DNA of 64,000 nucleotides, taken from assembly GCF_028389875.1 (NCBI RefSeq), contig NC_084675.1:20174412-20238411 (forward strand), written 5' to 3'. Position 1 is the stretch's first letter. Every line of letters begins with the position of its first letter. This document shows positions 25,901 to 40,900 of the stretch, one piece after another. The notes under the pieces were generated by a model. That model saw only the letters and a program-made list of their open reading frames with translations, searched no databases and had not been told where the DNA came from. The DNA is from Rhea pennata (taxonomy: Eukaryota; Chordata; Aves; Rheiformes; Rheidae). The position numbers and the translations under genes are program-made.

Positions 25901-28900
25901 GTTACCCCTTGCACTGTCTTACTCCTCCCTTCCCTCCGCTTCATTCTTGCACACAGGTATTTCGGAGCACTACCTCCTTAGCATTGCTACTGAGCCGTTT
26001 TGTGACTGAGAGGTGACGTTTTATAAGCCATATTTTCTTGAAGGGAAAGGTTTACTGATGGTCAACAGCCACAAAACCAACAACTCCTTCAAAACTGCTG
26101 CTGAGGTGCTGGAAGGTGAAGGATGTTACACATTTCTTCCTTTGGATTCACTAAGCTTTCAGCAGCAGAAAACAATCAGTGCCAAACTGTGCCAAACTGT
26201 GACCGTATTTGGCAATATTAGTAATATTAGTGACCTAATAATAGCTGCTTTATAATCTGTGACAGTGTTAACATGTTGTTTACTCATGTCTCTAGGGCAA
26301 GGACAAGGTGTAACCACTGTGTCTGAAGACTAGGATATAAAAGGACAAAGGATAGATGATACATTATTACCTTTAGTAGTACTGAGGGTTATGTAAGGAG
26401 AAGGGCATTTTATGAGTAGAAGAGTCACCTAAACATTGATATTTCCATGGTCAAGAGGCAAGCCTTAAAAGGAACTGCTAAGATGTATTTTGCCTTACTT
26501 CTCAATAGAAAATAATCCATTCTTGCTGTAGCCATGTAGCATTAATGATGAGATTTGATGCATTTTACCCTTTTAGTTAGTGATGAGCTTATGAATAAAA
26601 TCTCCCTTGTGTGTCTAGCATTTGTAAAGACTGGATTAGTGCATATCTCCTCTCAGCCTTTGCTGAACGAGCCATTACTCCTTTTAGACTGTCAGAGCAG
26701 GTTAGTTTTAAGCTTGTCTCAGCTGAGGATTTAGCCACTGATACAAGTAGACCGTAAAGCTGTGCATGGAAAACTCTGGTGTAAAACAAAGGTGCAGAGT
26801 GTTCTTGTACGTGCAGCAGAGGCTAAATCCCTTGTAAGGACAGGATGCCACTTTCTCTAGCATTTTATATTCATTTCTTTTTCAGATCTTACCCGCCCTT
26901 TTTTTTTTTTTTTTAAAAAAAGTCTTTTTAAAGCTCATTTCAGATCAAAAGCTTTGCTCGACTGGAAACAAGTTTCCTTTCGTATTTTAGTGCAACAGAA
27001 GTAAGAGAAATTTACAAGAATGTGACTGGGGTGACCGTAAGCATGTTAGCTTTCCGAGCAACTGCTTCATGAGAGTATGTCCGTAGCCACCTTCCTTCTT
27101 GGGATGTAAAAGCTGTGTCTGAACTCTGTTATCTAATTGAAGATACAAGGTTTCCTAGGGTATCTTCAAAACTCTTTGGAAGGTCACTTTGGTGATAACT
27201 AATGTAAGAAAGTAAGATTCGGGAAAGACAGAAGCCTGTTCTATGTGGTGTATATAATGACAGTACCAGTAGAAATAAAAAGGAAACACGTTTCCTTCAC
27301 AGTCTGTACCTTGGCCTGGAGGAAATCTAAATGATTAGTTGCTAAGTAATTCAGCCCACAGAAAGCTTCACACTGCCATCAGTCCTCTGGTAGGCTCCAT
27401 GTTTGGAGGTATTGGTCAAAAAGTGAAGGTCGGTATATGTGCAGTGCACTCAGCAGTGATCCATTAAAGAAAATAATTAACTTCATCAAGGGAAATGCAT
27501 GACTATACAAGAGCAAAAAAGTTTAGTAGCTTTGTAAAGCTATTTGAGTTTTGATATTTTACATATTGGGCCATTTAAACAGAGCATGGGAAAAGACTGC
27601 AAGATGAGAGAGGTAAGTTAATTCTCTCTCATTTTAGGATGGAAGGAACATTTTGAGGCAGGAAGGATGGAGCTCAGAAAGAGACTTTACTTTAAAACTG
27701 CAGCTTCCAACTTTAACTCTGCCTTGAGAAGGGTTTTGTGAGGACCATTAAATGCAGAGTCCTGTTAGTTCTGTTAGGCATCCAGACAGGTTCTACCTGC
27801 ACAGAACAGAAGAATCAGGGCTGAGGAGTCCAGTTTCAGTCAGCTGTGATGGAAGGACCAGGAGGAATTCCTACTGAGAAGAACAAGTCTTTGTTAGTGT
27901 AAAGCTGTCTGGAGCTGCGTCTTGATGCTACTGAAGCTAAGGCAGTATGGAGGAGTGAGAAAGGGCCATGCTTTGCAAACACAAGTTAGTGCAGCCCCAG
28001 GCTCCTCTGAGCAATTCTAGAGCTAGCTGTCTCTCTGATAGCCCTCTCCTGTTTCACTGCTGATTTCCAGTCTGGCCGTGACCCTCGGCAACAAGTATCA
28101 ACTGATTTCTCTGTGAAGGATTGCAGGGTTTGGCCTTAGTGGAAGGGAGTGAGCTTTGTGGATTCCCAGGACTGTCCACGTAAAGGTTAATATATTTGCA
28201 TTGTGGACCACGCACCAAAATGATATATTTTCATCTCACATACATTGACATTATATGGCCTACAGTGCTTAAAAACCTTTGTTTTTGGAAACTTGAAGTC
28301 TATTTACTTCTTTAATTATAAGCATTCCAGAGGGCATCTCATTAAGGTTCCAGAAAGGAGCAAGCTTGCCACAGACATGAGGAGTAATTTTATAGTGCTA
28401 ATTAAATGTGATTGGATTTTTCAATCGAGTAATTAGTAGGAATGTTGGCTGAAAGTTTGTGTTATAAAGGGAGTTCTGCAGTGCAGCAGAGAAGAATTCT
28501 TAGAGGAAATTCAGTTTCTCCAGGCAGTGATACCACTAAAATGTTCTGTACCTTACTGGGTCTGGCTGTAGCATACTGGTTGCCCTTGATGTTTTTCTCC
28601 TTTAATGCAAATGAGTATATATGTTAAAAGAAACTAATGGGTTGCTTTCAGAAGTGCTTGAGTGGCTCTGGTCATCCTGACTTATGAGTTGCAAAGAACC
28701 AGTGAGATATGAAACTTGTTTCCAGAATCACTGGAAGTAATCTACCTTTGTCTCATATCTCTGCATTTCCTGATGATACACCTTCAGAGCAAAGTTGTTT
28801 TGTAGATTGTGCTGCAGGGTGAGAAATTGCCTTTTAGGCATATAGTATTTGTGCATCAAGAGACATTTCAGTGAAGTTGGTATTACAGAGATGGTGTTGC

Positions 28901-31900
28901 TGCAGAGCACTCAAGAACGGTGATCAAAATAAAGTCTGACCCACTTCAATGAAAGTTTGTTGGTTTTGTAGATGTAGCCAGATAGTTTTGAACTTTGGCT
29001 TTGAGCATACAATCTTACTATTCTCACTCCCATATTAAGCAAAGGCTAGTTGGTGAGTCCTAACTAATATATTTAGATTTGTAGTAGATTTTCTGTGCAA
29101 GAAGAACAGGAATAACTTTAGGGCAGCAGACTAATTTACTTGCAGCTTTACATTTGAATCATAACAACATATAACAGTGTAGGAGGTGTACCTGAGCAGA
29201 ATACTTAGGGTGACATTAATTAAAAAACTGAAAAGAATCAAAATGAAATCTTAAATACATTCAAGTCAAATGAACTTTACTTGAATGTTTTTTAAAGAAT
29301 TTATTGGCATTTCTGTTGCTTCGCAAAGACTAAGCTGGATATATTTAATTATAAGAAAAACTTCATGTGTGGAGGAGAACAGGTAATTATTTTGAGTATC
29401 TGCTCTGCCATTATATATTTTCCTTCTGTTATTGAGTTGAAAGAAGTTTAGCAAATTAATTGCAAATTTACAACTACGTATCCCAGGATAAAACTAAAGA
29501 CAATCAAAATTGTTCCTTATTGAGATTTGAAATGTTTTCTTCCATTTCCAACTCTGTAAAGCCACAAGAAATGTGTTTTTTTTTTTTTTGTAAGTGGACA
29601 TAGGTAGCACCTAGAAAACAAATAGACAACTGTGGAAGCCAGCAGGAAAGCCATACGAGGAAAGGGGCTAGTTAGACAGTGTCTGTAGCCATATCGAATA
29701 ATGGATTAATTATAAAGGCTTTGTACAATGTCTAAATCTGTAGTACTGGACATCTTGACTGAATCTGTTGCTTCCAGAGATATCAGTTAGGTCAATGCTG
29801 AGCTCATTTTCAAAATCCACCCACTAGGTAACAAATAAAACCAACATTTGTTTGTTCCATATGATGTTAGGAGTGGAAGGATTTTCTAACTGCAACATCC
29901 TGGGAAAATACAGGTCTGCATTTAGCCTCCTGGATTACTCATTAGAATGACTTTTTCATTTCCTGCCCAAACTGTGCATCTGTGCTTTCCATCATAAATT
30001 TCTGTCTTCTGTTGTAGGTAGACTGTGATAGTCTTCTCTCTGTTTGCAACATAGATATATCTGCTTCAGTGTACACCGTAATGTCTGCAGTCCCCTAGTT
30101 CTCTGTGTAATTGTCCATGTGCTAGAAAAAGAGCTTTTAAAGATAGAAAAAAAAAATTCCTCTTTTTTTTTCATCCTTCTCCTAATTCAGGGCCGTATTA
30201 TTAGCGATTCAGCATACTGCATAAGCAATAAATACTATTCTGTGCCACAGGTCTGAACAGCTCGTTCTCCAGACTTTGTACAGAACAGTTTTGCAACCTA
30301 TTTGCTTGGCATACAGCACTTCCTTGCTGAATTATTCACTTTGTGACCAAAAGAGTGGACGCTTGTGACATGTCAAATGAAACTCAATCATTATGTCCAA
30401 TGTAAACAAATCTCAAGACTTGTCTCCACCAGGAATGAAGCTTTTGATAATGTGATCATCTTCTCTCAGACTATCATTAGCACTCCCACTTGATAAAGTG
30501 AAGGCAAGATCCTCATCATGAAATGGCATTCCACTCTCTACCTCTAGGGTAGATCAGTTCAGATCAGTTTGGGGTGAGGGTGAATGGGACGTTGTCTGTG
30601 CATAGGAATCAGAAAAGCAAAAGCCAGTTTGCTCATGAAAATCCATACCAGAAACCACTGGAGTGAAAGGGATTCTTTAAATAATCCTGGTGGGATTTGG
30701 GGCTCACATGGATCCCCTTCAAGAGATAGTGGGCAAAAAGACATAACACATTTGTGGACAGGCACATCATTTTTTCTAGTAAAATATGTCTTGATTGGAG
30801 GCAGTCTCATATGTTTGAGGGTCTGACTTCAGATTTTTGAGTCTTTAGGTTGCTGACACTAGCCACTAACCATGTCAGTTGCCTCAGTGTGGGAGATGCT
30901 TATTTTTTCAGTCCTACAGTCAATGTAAGGAATGGGATGGATTGTAAAGGACATGGGAAGTCCTAGTGCCCCTGTCACGGGAAGGAACAATTGCATGTTC
31001 AAAAAATTACAAAATGGCATTGTAAAATTCAAACTCTAGATTGAATTTTAAAAGAAATTCTAGATTCCGATTTCTCTGAAATTGTAAATGTGGCATGGGA
31101 ACTGTGTATGTAACATTTGTTCTACCACACAGCAAAAGTTGATAGGACAAAGAAGATTTGATATATTTTTTCTTCCTCAAAGAAAAACTTGAACTATCTT
31201 AAATAGAAAAAATGAAGAAAAATTGCTTGTTATCGCAAACAGACTAGAAATAGTACTACTGATAAATTGGTACTTTTTCAAGCACATCAAGACTGGCTGT
31301 ATTAGGTGTTTCAAAGAAAAAAGATCTACTCTAATTACAAAAGGACTGTAGCAGGGAATACTCTTTCATAAGCTGTATTAGCCAGTCAAAGAGAAAAGAT
31401 AATACAGGGTAAACAACCTGCATGAAGATTTGTGCGGGTCAGACCTTGGATTTTACTGAGAAATGTTTTTCCAGAAAGACTTTGGTATTTTGACTCTAGA
31501 AAAATGTCCAGACAAAGCAGAAAACTTCTAATCTCCAAAATCATCTCAAAATTCAGAGCAACTTCTTACAGAGGATAAAGTAGCATTTCTCAGAGCATTG
31601 AATAGTGAAGCTTGGCCAAGACAAAACATAGGGCATGTGTGGACTGCTAACATTTGAGTTTTAGCAATAGGTATTTGGGTTATGAGTCTTGTTTTCCTGA
31701 AGAGAGAGCTCAATTTTAGGTACAAGAGCCAATTTACCATGCATCAGTCCTCTTTGTGCTGTTTCTGGTACATCACATGATAGCTGTAGTTCCCCACACT
31801 GGTTGTCATTTGTCACAACCTAGTCTACTAGGATTTACTTTCACTCTTTCACATTTCTTTCTTAGTGCCTCTGTGCTGTCAATCTGTCAATGTCCACGTT

Positions 31901-34900
31901 GCATCGCTGTGCATATACCGGCTGAAGAACTCCTGTATTTCTAGACAGGACTGAGCAGAGCTTGAAGAACTGGTCATTCCCATAAATGTCAGGTTTCTCT
32001 TGCTATCCTTTGGTTAGAGAATCATGTAGTTTCTTGAGGTACAGCCAGGTTTTCTGAGATTAACAAATTCACCTCAACTTCACCTAGTCTGCATTCAGCT
32101 GTATATTGTGCCTCACACATGCTTAGGTGATATCTCATATTGGCATAATGCTTCTAGATTGGAGTTCTAGATTTGGCCCCCTTTCCTTTTTCTACAGGAG
32201 GAATTAAAGCATTTCACCATCTTCCTGAGCCTTCATGTGACACTCTCTAAACTGGATCAGACAATGGGAGGAAGGGCAGCAGGAAAAACTGCAACTAGCA
32301 GGTTTGCTCCTTTTAAAAGAGCTCCATTGAGAATAAGAGCCAGACTGAAAGTCTGCACCCCTTGTTGCTGTGCAAGAGTCAGACAGAACCCTGGGTACCA
32401 GACACTACTCATTCATATTTTCATGATTTTTGAATATCCTTTTCAAATGTGGCTACCAGAACAGTCTTCTGATCTCAGTCTCAGCTGTGCTATAAAATAA
32501 CTTTCTTACTCCTACTTACTAGTCGCACATACATACATCTGAAGATCCTGCTAGCCTTTCATGCTAGCACAACTAGTCAATTTTTTCTTCATTTTGAAAT
32601 ATAACAATGCTGTTCTGTCTCTTTTCATTCTAATGCAACAGAGCTGATTGATGCAAATGTAACAGCAAATCTTTCCTAACATTGGACTTACACCTCTGCT
32701 AGGATAAATAAGACTCTCAGAAATCAGCACAGGGACAGCAGTTAACACGTGGCTGCGAAGCAGAATGTCCACTGATCCAAATTCCTTCTCTGTTACAGTT
32801 TCAAGGAAGCATTCCCTATGGGAAGATTTGTTTTTTGCCATTCAGTCCATTGTTATACCCATGACACAGTGCTGTGAGTATAAGCAGCATACATGTATAC
32901 TATAAGGCTATTTCCTTGTCTGGTATGATGAAGAGCAAATTTAACAGCTTCTTGATCTATTTTCCCCTTACATCTCTGTTATGACAGGCTAATATTGGCG
33001 AGAACTAGTTCTTTCTTTATGCTGTTACAAAGTATACAAGAATGTTTGGAGCATGTGATAAATGAGAGCTGTACTCTTCTGCATATGGGAGAATATATCT
33101 GTTCTTGAGTCCCAAAGCACTGCCTATTTTTAGACAGGATTGAGAGTACATAATTATTTTCAGTCTTTCACTGAAACAATTCTTAGATACAATGTATATT
33201 TCCATTTGATGTTTGATAGCAAGTACTTTTACAGGAAAATGCGTAACAGTATAAAATATCAAATTATGAAAGTGTACACAGGACTGTTGTTAGAACCTCA
33301 TGTTTATATGAATATAGGTTGTCCAGCTCTGTGCAAAAATGTGAAGTCTGTGACAAGCAGAAGGTTTATTGGAAGGTTCACATAGTTATAGCCCGTTTGG
33401 ATGAAACAGCCAGCAAGTTTAAGAAGAAAAAGAGTTAAACTTTAACAGCACCTTACTTGCACGGCAGTGAAATAACTTATAACTCTGATTAGATTATCTT
33501 AGAAACATACTTCTACCCTGTTTTAAGCTAGAGAAGGAATTTATTTGAAGCATGACCTGAAAGAGACATCAGGAAGTCATCTTTCGTTTGCCTGCTCTAA
33601 AGCAACAAGGTCTGAACAGCTCCAGGTGATGTACTGTTTTAAAAATTGTGTATGTGTGCTTGATTGTCAAGGGAAGAGTTAAGGATAAGCACTATTAAGT
33701 TTCCTACTTTCAGATTTCAGACTGTAACTTGAGCAAGGTCAGTAACGCGTAGTTACATGATTTGGAGTAAGATGAAACTGGAAAATGGAATCGCATTCAA
33801 AAGTAAATTAGAGCTGAAAAATGATCCAAGAAACAATGTGATAAAAACTTATGAATCAATACTTCTCAACACATTATTTGTACATGTTATGATTTCTTGT
33901 TTCAGCCAGCCATGATGTAAACACCATCTAAAGCTAGCAGTTATTTTCTTGTGCTTTTGATAATCAAAGACTGTTGAAATTAATTGGGTGCAGAATTAAC
34001 AATGCATGCTGACCGTTTTAGTTATCACTTCTGTTCAGAACTGCATTAGTACTGTCTAGGGAATAAAAACAGGAATAGATGTAGAGCACCTGTAATTATT
34101 ACTGCAAATTATTAAATTGAGCCTGCCAGAAACAAAAATGGAGTAAAGTTTGCTTGTTAATTAATTTCCTCAAATGCATTTGTTACTTGTGCACGTAGTA
34201 TGACAATAGGCCAGATAAAGGAAAGGCAGGCACAGAAGAGATTCACTTACTGCAGTGAATGATAGACAATGTACTGTTAACAATTTGGGCACTGTGATTC
34301 TGCATGTACTGGATCTGAGGAATACCACAACTATTAGGAGCCAGCGTCTCAGTAAAAATTGTTAAAGTGTTCTAAAAATATTGAAAAATGATGGCAATTA
34401 AAAAAGACTTCTTTATTATAATTTGCAAGTGAGGGGGCTTGTGGAGGATTCTTGCTCGAGTTGGTTCATCTTGGAATAGAGTAGTTCCCTTTACCTGCCG
34501 CTGGCTTGCAGATTACAGTGTAGTTTGAAAGCAGCGTCTGCAGGTTATACCTGTCCTTCTGTGAGAAGCAAACTTCCACTGCTTTGGGCCTTAGTACAGC
34601 TAAACAAAAGGGAACAAAAGCTGCACAGAGCAAGAGAAGAAAGTATCATCTGACTGTGCTTCTGAGCTGCAGTTCAGTTTCTGTTCTGCTTCTGAAGTTT
34701 ACAAGGTAATATGTTAATCAGCTATAAAACCCAGTGACTGAAAAAATCCTTGGTCATATTCAGAAATGCCAAAGGTTCAAAGTGGGTCTTCAAGTACCAG
34801 AAGAGGTGAGCTGGTGAGATATTGTTTACTGGCACTTCTTAGAGGCATAATTCCAATGTCCACAGTATTCAATAATGTAGCTTCTGGGGCCATAGGACAG

Positions 34901-37900
34901 TGGGACCCATTCTCTGAGCTGTGGAAAGGGCAAGTACTGGTTGTTTAGCTGCACTCGGGAAGGAGAAGTAAGAGGAAGAGCGCTTCTTTAGTTCTTCAGA
35001 TCAAAGCCTACCACGTGATTTCATCAGGAAATGAGTCCTACTCTCAGCAGGAACTCTAGGGGCATTTCTTCCCAGAAGCTCCTTTGCTCTAGAAGGATAC
35101 AGGAGTTACTTCATTTCACAAAGGTTCTTGCATTTCATTTTCTGCTATGCTCCATTTATACAGAAGGGAGAATATTGAAATATCATCCCTACTCCTCTGC
35201 TCTGGAATCACCCTGCCTCCTTTGCATGTCTAGGAAAGGGCTAAGGTCACCTGAGCCCTTCGTGTTATTATCTGGGGCAGAACTGAATCAAGTAGCTGCC
35301 CAGATGGGTACTGAAGCTGGTTTATACTTGTAGCAGAGTCCTCTGCTTGGCAGAGATTTCTAATGCTTTGTTAAACTGCCTGCCTGCATCAGTTAATTGC
35401 TTGTTAGAAGGTCAAATTAGGGTGCTTAAAGAGCATGGTTCACTTGTTAATTTGATTTTTTGAATAGTTTAGGAGAACCCGGACGTGTTGGGATAGCAGA
35501 AGAACAACCTTCCAACAAACCTGCAGCGTGCTTATCTGCCAAAGACAAGGATACTCAGCATGTTGCCACTGTGATTGATACAATGTGACATGGAGTTTGA
35601 CTAGAAAGATGAAGAGGAAATTAACTGCAGCAGAATGATAACACAATGATCAATGCTGCTTGCTGCAGAATAAAAATAGTCTTTGCACATGCATTGGAAA
35701 GGAAGATATTCCATCAATGCTGGGTGCAGGTACTGGTGTGTAAATAAGGTTGTAAGTGTTAACTGAAATACCAGGCTAAAAAGAAGTGATTAGTTAGGTG
35801 TTGTTAGCATTAGTGCTTTACTGACAAACCAAGAAAAATAAGATGAGAGGAAGTCCCAAATTTTTGAGAAGGCGCAGACCCTTCTGGTTGTCATCAATTT
35901 TTTTTTCTCAGTCTTTGAATCCTAATTCTGTTTTCTGTTACAATCATTGAGTATAAAGAAGTAATTAGTTCACAAGAGGATAAATAATTTTCCTCTAGCA
36001 CTTGAGTAGCCGGAGCTGTCATCTAGAAACCTGTTATCATAAAAACTCTTTCTTATTATTAAATGATTGCTTTTGATAAAAGAATATGACAATAACAGTC
36101 GTCTGTTTGGGAGAAAATTTTCCTCTTCAATAGAATATTCCATGGAAGGAGCTTTCATTCATTAGCAAAACTTTCACTAAGGGTCATGGGCCTCAACTTC
36201 ATCTTGTACAAAGCCTTCTGGTCATCAGATCCTAAATAATGACCTTGAAGAAATGCATTTGTTAAGTGTCTCACCTTGGGAATGCTGCACAGTCAAGAGG
36301 ATTGCATGCTTTTGTTGAGGGTTGTTGCTAATGAGGTAGCCTCATCCTCTTGCATTTTCCAGTGTTTTTACAGACTGTCAAGTTCTCAGGAAATCATTAA
36401 GGGTGTGAATTAGGGCACTCCCTCTGTTGCCTCCTTCCATGTGTGCATGTAAGAGTTTTGATGCTCACCCACAGCTATGTTATTTGCAGCATTTTGGCTT
36501 GCTGTGGATTGCACTGAGTGCTGCAAAGACTAAGGAATTCCATACCCTGACCTTTTTTCATCAAGCAGAGAGAACAGCCCTTGAGGTCCTTATTCACAGA
36601 AGTGTCTAATCCACTCTCTGAAATGTCTTTAGCTGCTTTCCTCAGTAGTCTTGGGTGATGAGCCAGGTAATGGAATTGCCATACTTCAGTCATATGCTTT
36701 AAAAAATCTTGCATGAATTCTTTCAATTCATAGTAATTTTCTCACAAAACTACATTACCCAGTAGTAGCTTATATGAAATATTCATTTTCAATATCCTGG
36801 GATAATCCATAGTTTTTTAGTACAAGATTTTGTTCTAAAATTTCCTTTTCATGTAGTAAACTTTTATCTCTTGCCATTACTATCTGTTCAAATTCCAGTG
36901 ACATTTACCTCTTTGTTTTTCATTTAACGTTAATAGGTTTAAACCTATTCATAGTTCCATCAACACTTAGCTGTAAGTCTGTATAGATACATTCTGTGGG
37001 ACTCCCTGCAACATAGAGGCAAGAGTTCACCTTCCCTCCCGGAATAATCATGCCAACGTGCCTCCGCCTTGCATCTACTGAGAAGTGTATCTTCTCTTTG
37101 TGAAGGATGTGGACTTTATGCCCCTAATTTTTAGTGTACTTTCTGGTCTTGAAACGTCTTTGATAGCTAATAGAAATCTCAGAGAGCTTCCATAAAAATC
37201 CCACATCTCAGAAATGGGCAAGAAATAAAGTACAACAGAAATCACCCTAGCTAGATGACATATTCTAACAGAGCTGAGTCCTTGGAGAATTAGTCTGGTG
37301 ATTACAGAATAACTATAGCTGAATGTCTTTTTAAATCAGGTGATTTGAAATTAACCCTCTTTTCCTTATCTAGTTCATATAGTCCATTGTTCTGAATATA
37401 TGGCTCAGGTTGCTATCTGATACTAAAATGCAGCATTTCCCAGAGTGTCTTCTCATCAGTTTTATGTAATTTGAGACCCTTTCAATCTTGAATGCTACGA
37501 TTGCAATGAGATTAGGAGGCAGAGTGGTTAAAATTAGTTTTTATTTCTAAAAAATATTTTGGTAGATAATTCAGGAGAACTTCTCAAAAGAGAAAAAAAA
37601 ATAAAAGACTTGGAGGCTGAAGGTAATCCGTACTGAGAGACTGCTAGCCAAAGCAAGCATGGACTGCACCTTCTTCAAGCTGCAGTCTCTTTGCTTTCTG
37701 GTGATGTGCTAGATGTAACACGAAAGGGTCCTAGGTCAAGTGTTGCTTGATTGAAATGGGTTAGAGAAAAGAAATAGAGTCAGAGCTTGCCCTGTTCTAC
37801 TCCGTGAGACTCACCCAGGTGAACAGGCAGCAGAGCTATTATCATTCGAAGAACAGTAAGATGTGTGATTTAGGTTTTTCAGGTCTCTGCCTTTTATACT

Positions 37901-40900
37901 CTACTAATAGAAATCATTAGGAATCCACCGAAATATTCCATTTATCACAGTAAATTTAGATGACCAGTGACATTAAGTGCTGTTATTGGTCTGGATCATG
38001 ATTACTGCCAGGCAGAGTCCTGTTCTGTCTGAGTGAGTAGGCATTAATGCCAGCAGCTAGATCATTATCCACCAGGGCTGTTGCATAAGGCCCAGTTCTT
38101 CTAGCAACAGTGTGTAGGCCAGCGACCAGCAAAAGTCTGCCTCATCTGGAAGTGAATTCAGGATCAGTCTTCATGATTTTGCTTGGGTGATTCGAAAGTC
38201 TTTGAGCTAGTTTGGCATTTCTGATCTGTTACTTTCAGAGCGATACTGATTCCCTTACTAAATTCTAGTTTACTCTTCTAATAACCCAAGTGAAATCAGT
38301 GAAATAAGTTGTAAAGCACAACTGAATAGGAGTATAGCAGTATTTTACTGTTTGTGTGTTCATGGTCTGATCCTACAGCAAACATCAAATTTCCCCTTCT
38401 TGTGCCAGTCTTTACTCTAGGCTGTAATTGTTTTAATAGCTTCCAGACATTCTTTCTGGCTGTTTCAGCTCACAGCTTTAATTGTTCATTTGTCTGAGCT
38501 TTAACTTTCTCCTCAATACAAGGAAACTACACTCTGAACTAACAACATCCAGAGTTATCACTTACCATTAAATGTATTTCTCTTCTGTCGCACAGTTTAG
38601 GTCCAATCTGTCACAGCTGTCTTCCCCTGGCATTTAAGCAAATCTCAGTCCTTGACTCCCATCCTCTGCAGACAGCTCGGCAGCTTGACGGCCAAAAATC
38701 AGGTAACTTTCAACATGAATTCATTGTCTTGAGTTCCGAACACTGGCTGTACAAGTTGCATGTTCATTATGTAGAATAAAGCAATTTATGTCCACTGTCA
38801 GTAGATACAGTGCTTCAGTGTACACTGTTTGCCTTGATGTATTTGACAGCTTGAAACTTGCTGCCTTCCAAATGTCCAAGTGCTTGTCCTACAGCATGTT
38901 CCTTGTGACTCTAAGCACTTGCCTGCTTATCTTACAGATACAGAATGAAGTAGGGCCATTTTAAATTCTGAGTTTACCCATTTTAACTAGGCTAGAATGT
39001 AACATTTTGTTGTAATTAAGCAAGAAGATGGTATGTAGGAGAAAAGTCAAGCAACTATAATTACACAAGAATAAGAAATCATTTTATCTTTAAATAAAAT
39101 GAAAGCATAAATAAACTAATTTGTCTTGCTGGTAAAGCTCAGACCTGTTTCTTGTACTTGTCAGAAATAATAAATTCATGCACTTTTTCTACTCTGAAAC
39201 ACTGGCAAGGTACAGTTATATTATGACTTACTTTACAAATTCAAGACCAAAGCCTGTAATATGTACTCAAACAAAATTAGTAATCAAAGAAAGAAATCTC
39301 ATTTGCCACTAGGAAATTGCAGTGCTTATTATGTCCATTTAGCAACTATGCACAGAAAATCCCTGATCGTTAGGACCTCTGACAAAGCAGAGCAAAGAAT
39401 AAAACTCATATTTCTTGATTTCTAGTACCTTGTCATCTCTGAGCTTTATTATTAATGCACTTTGCCCTCAATAACAGTCATATACAGAAGTCTAGTCTTT
39501 ACCGGATCAAGGATACAAAGCATCCGTGGAAGTGGTGATAATTTGGTGGTAATAATAAACAGAAAAAACTTACCATATTTAACTATGTGGAAATATTAAG
39601 GCAGAACACAAATAGACACTGTGTCCAGGGTAAGAAACTGCCCTCGAAGAAACTGTTAGCATGTAGTGAAACAAGCTGATCTGTATAGAGAAAGAACAGT
39701 TAGTAGGTATCTTAGAGACACTTAGGATTATCCCTGTTTTAAGTCTGAATCTTCAGGTCACTATAAATCAGTATGTAGGAAGTGAGTTTTCATGTGTGAT
39801 TTATGTATAGAGAAAATACCATAGATGTGCCCAAATTCTTCATTCCTTTAATTTCTATCTCAGAAAAACTTTGAGAATTGTCAGCATAACTTTAAATCTT
39901 GATGAGAGCAAGACTTTGTAACCATCATTCCATGTGTCGATTTTTCAGCTTCTTTATTCAAGTGAATTATGAACCCAGAATAATAAAATACGATATGATT
40001 GATGTCAGGAGCAGGGAGTGAACCGCTTAGCTCAGCCAAAATGATTATTCAATGAGAATTTAAATAACTAAACAGGCATGTAACTGCGGCTGAATTACAG
40101 AGGGAGGTCAGCTGCTGAGATTTGAGGCATCACTTTTTTATTGATTTCAGATAGGTGCTATGGGCTTATTATGTAGCCAGTTAAAAGAAGGAGACACCAT
40201 GATGTCATATTTCTTGTCCCTTAAGAATGAATTGCACAAAGAGATAGTTTCATAAAGTTTCATTTAAGAAATTATTAGCTGAATCTGAAGCTGTTAGAAG
40301 TTGGGTCTGTTCACTTCAGCAGAGTTCTGCTGGTTTATATCAGCTGAGGATATGATGCATATTTCCTTGTTTTCAGAAAATCTCCCACAAATCACTTGAG
40401 ATGCAGTGTTTTGGGGATACATACTTGTGAATGTGAATGAAGATTTCTGACTCAGTGGTTTTCAAGGTGTCTTGTATGTGGAAGGACTCTAAGACCTCCC
40501 CATCAAATATAGGTAGGTGCATTTTGGCCAAAACTCCCTGGAAATCATGGTGTTTGATTTCAGCTGAGAACATGCACTGAAATTAGAATGAGACATGTAA
40601 ATTTCTGAACAGATCTTCTGCCATCTGATTCTGGGGCTGTTAGAAAAGTGATTTTCCAGAGGAAGAAAAAAAATGCTATCTCATTCAGGCTGCAGGAACT
40701 ATTAATCCTCCAGAATGGCTATTTGGAAACAGTAAGAGTCTGCTAGCTTCTTCCTTAACTGCTTGTTTCAGCTGACCTGCACAGCACAGTGGTACAGGTG
40801 CACATGTCCTTTACTTTTTATGGATGCAGGTGACACTGGCAAGTGTCATTACAGCAATGTCCATCAGAAATGTCACTCAAGAGAAGAATTTGCTAGATCT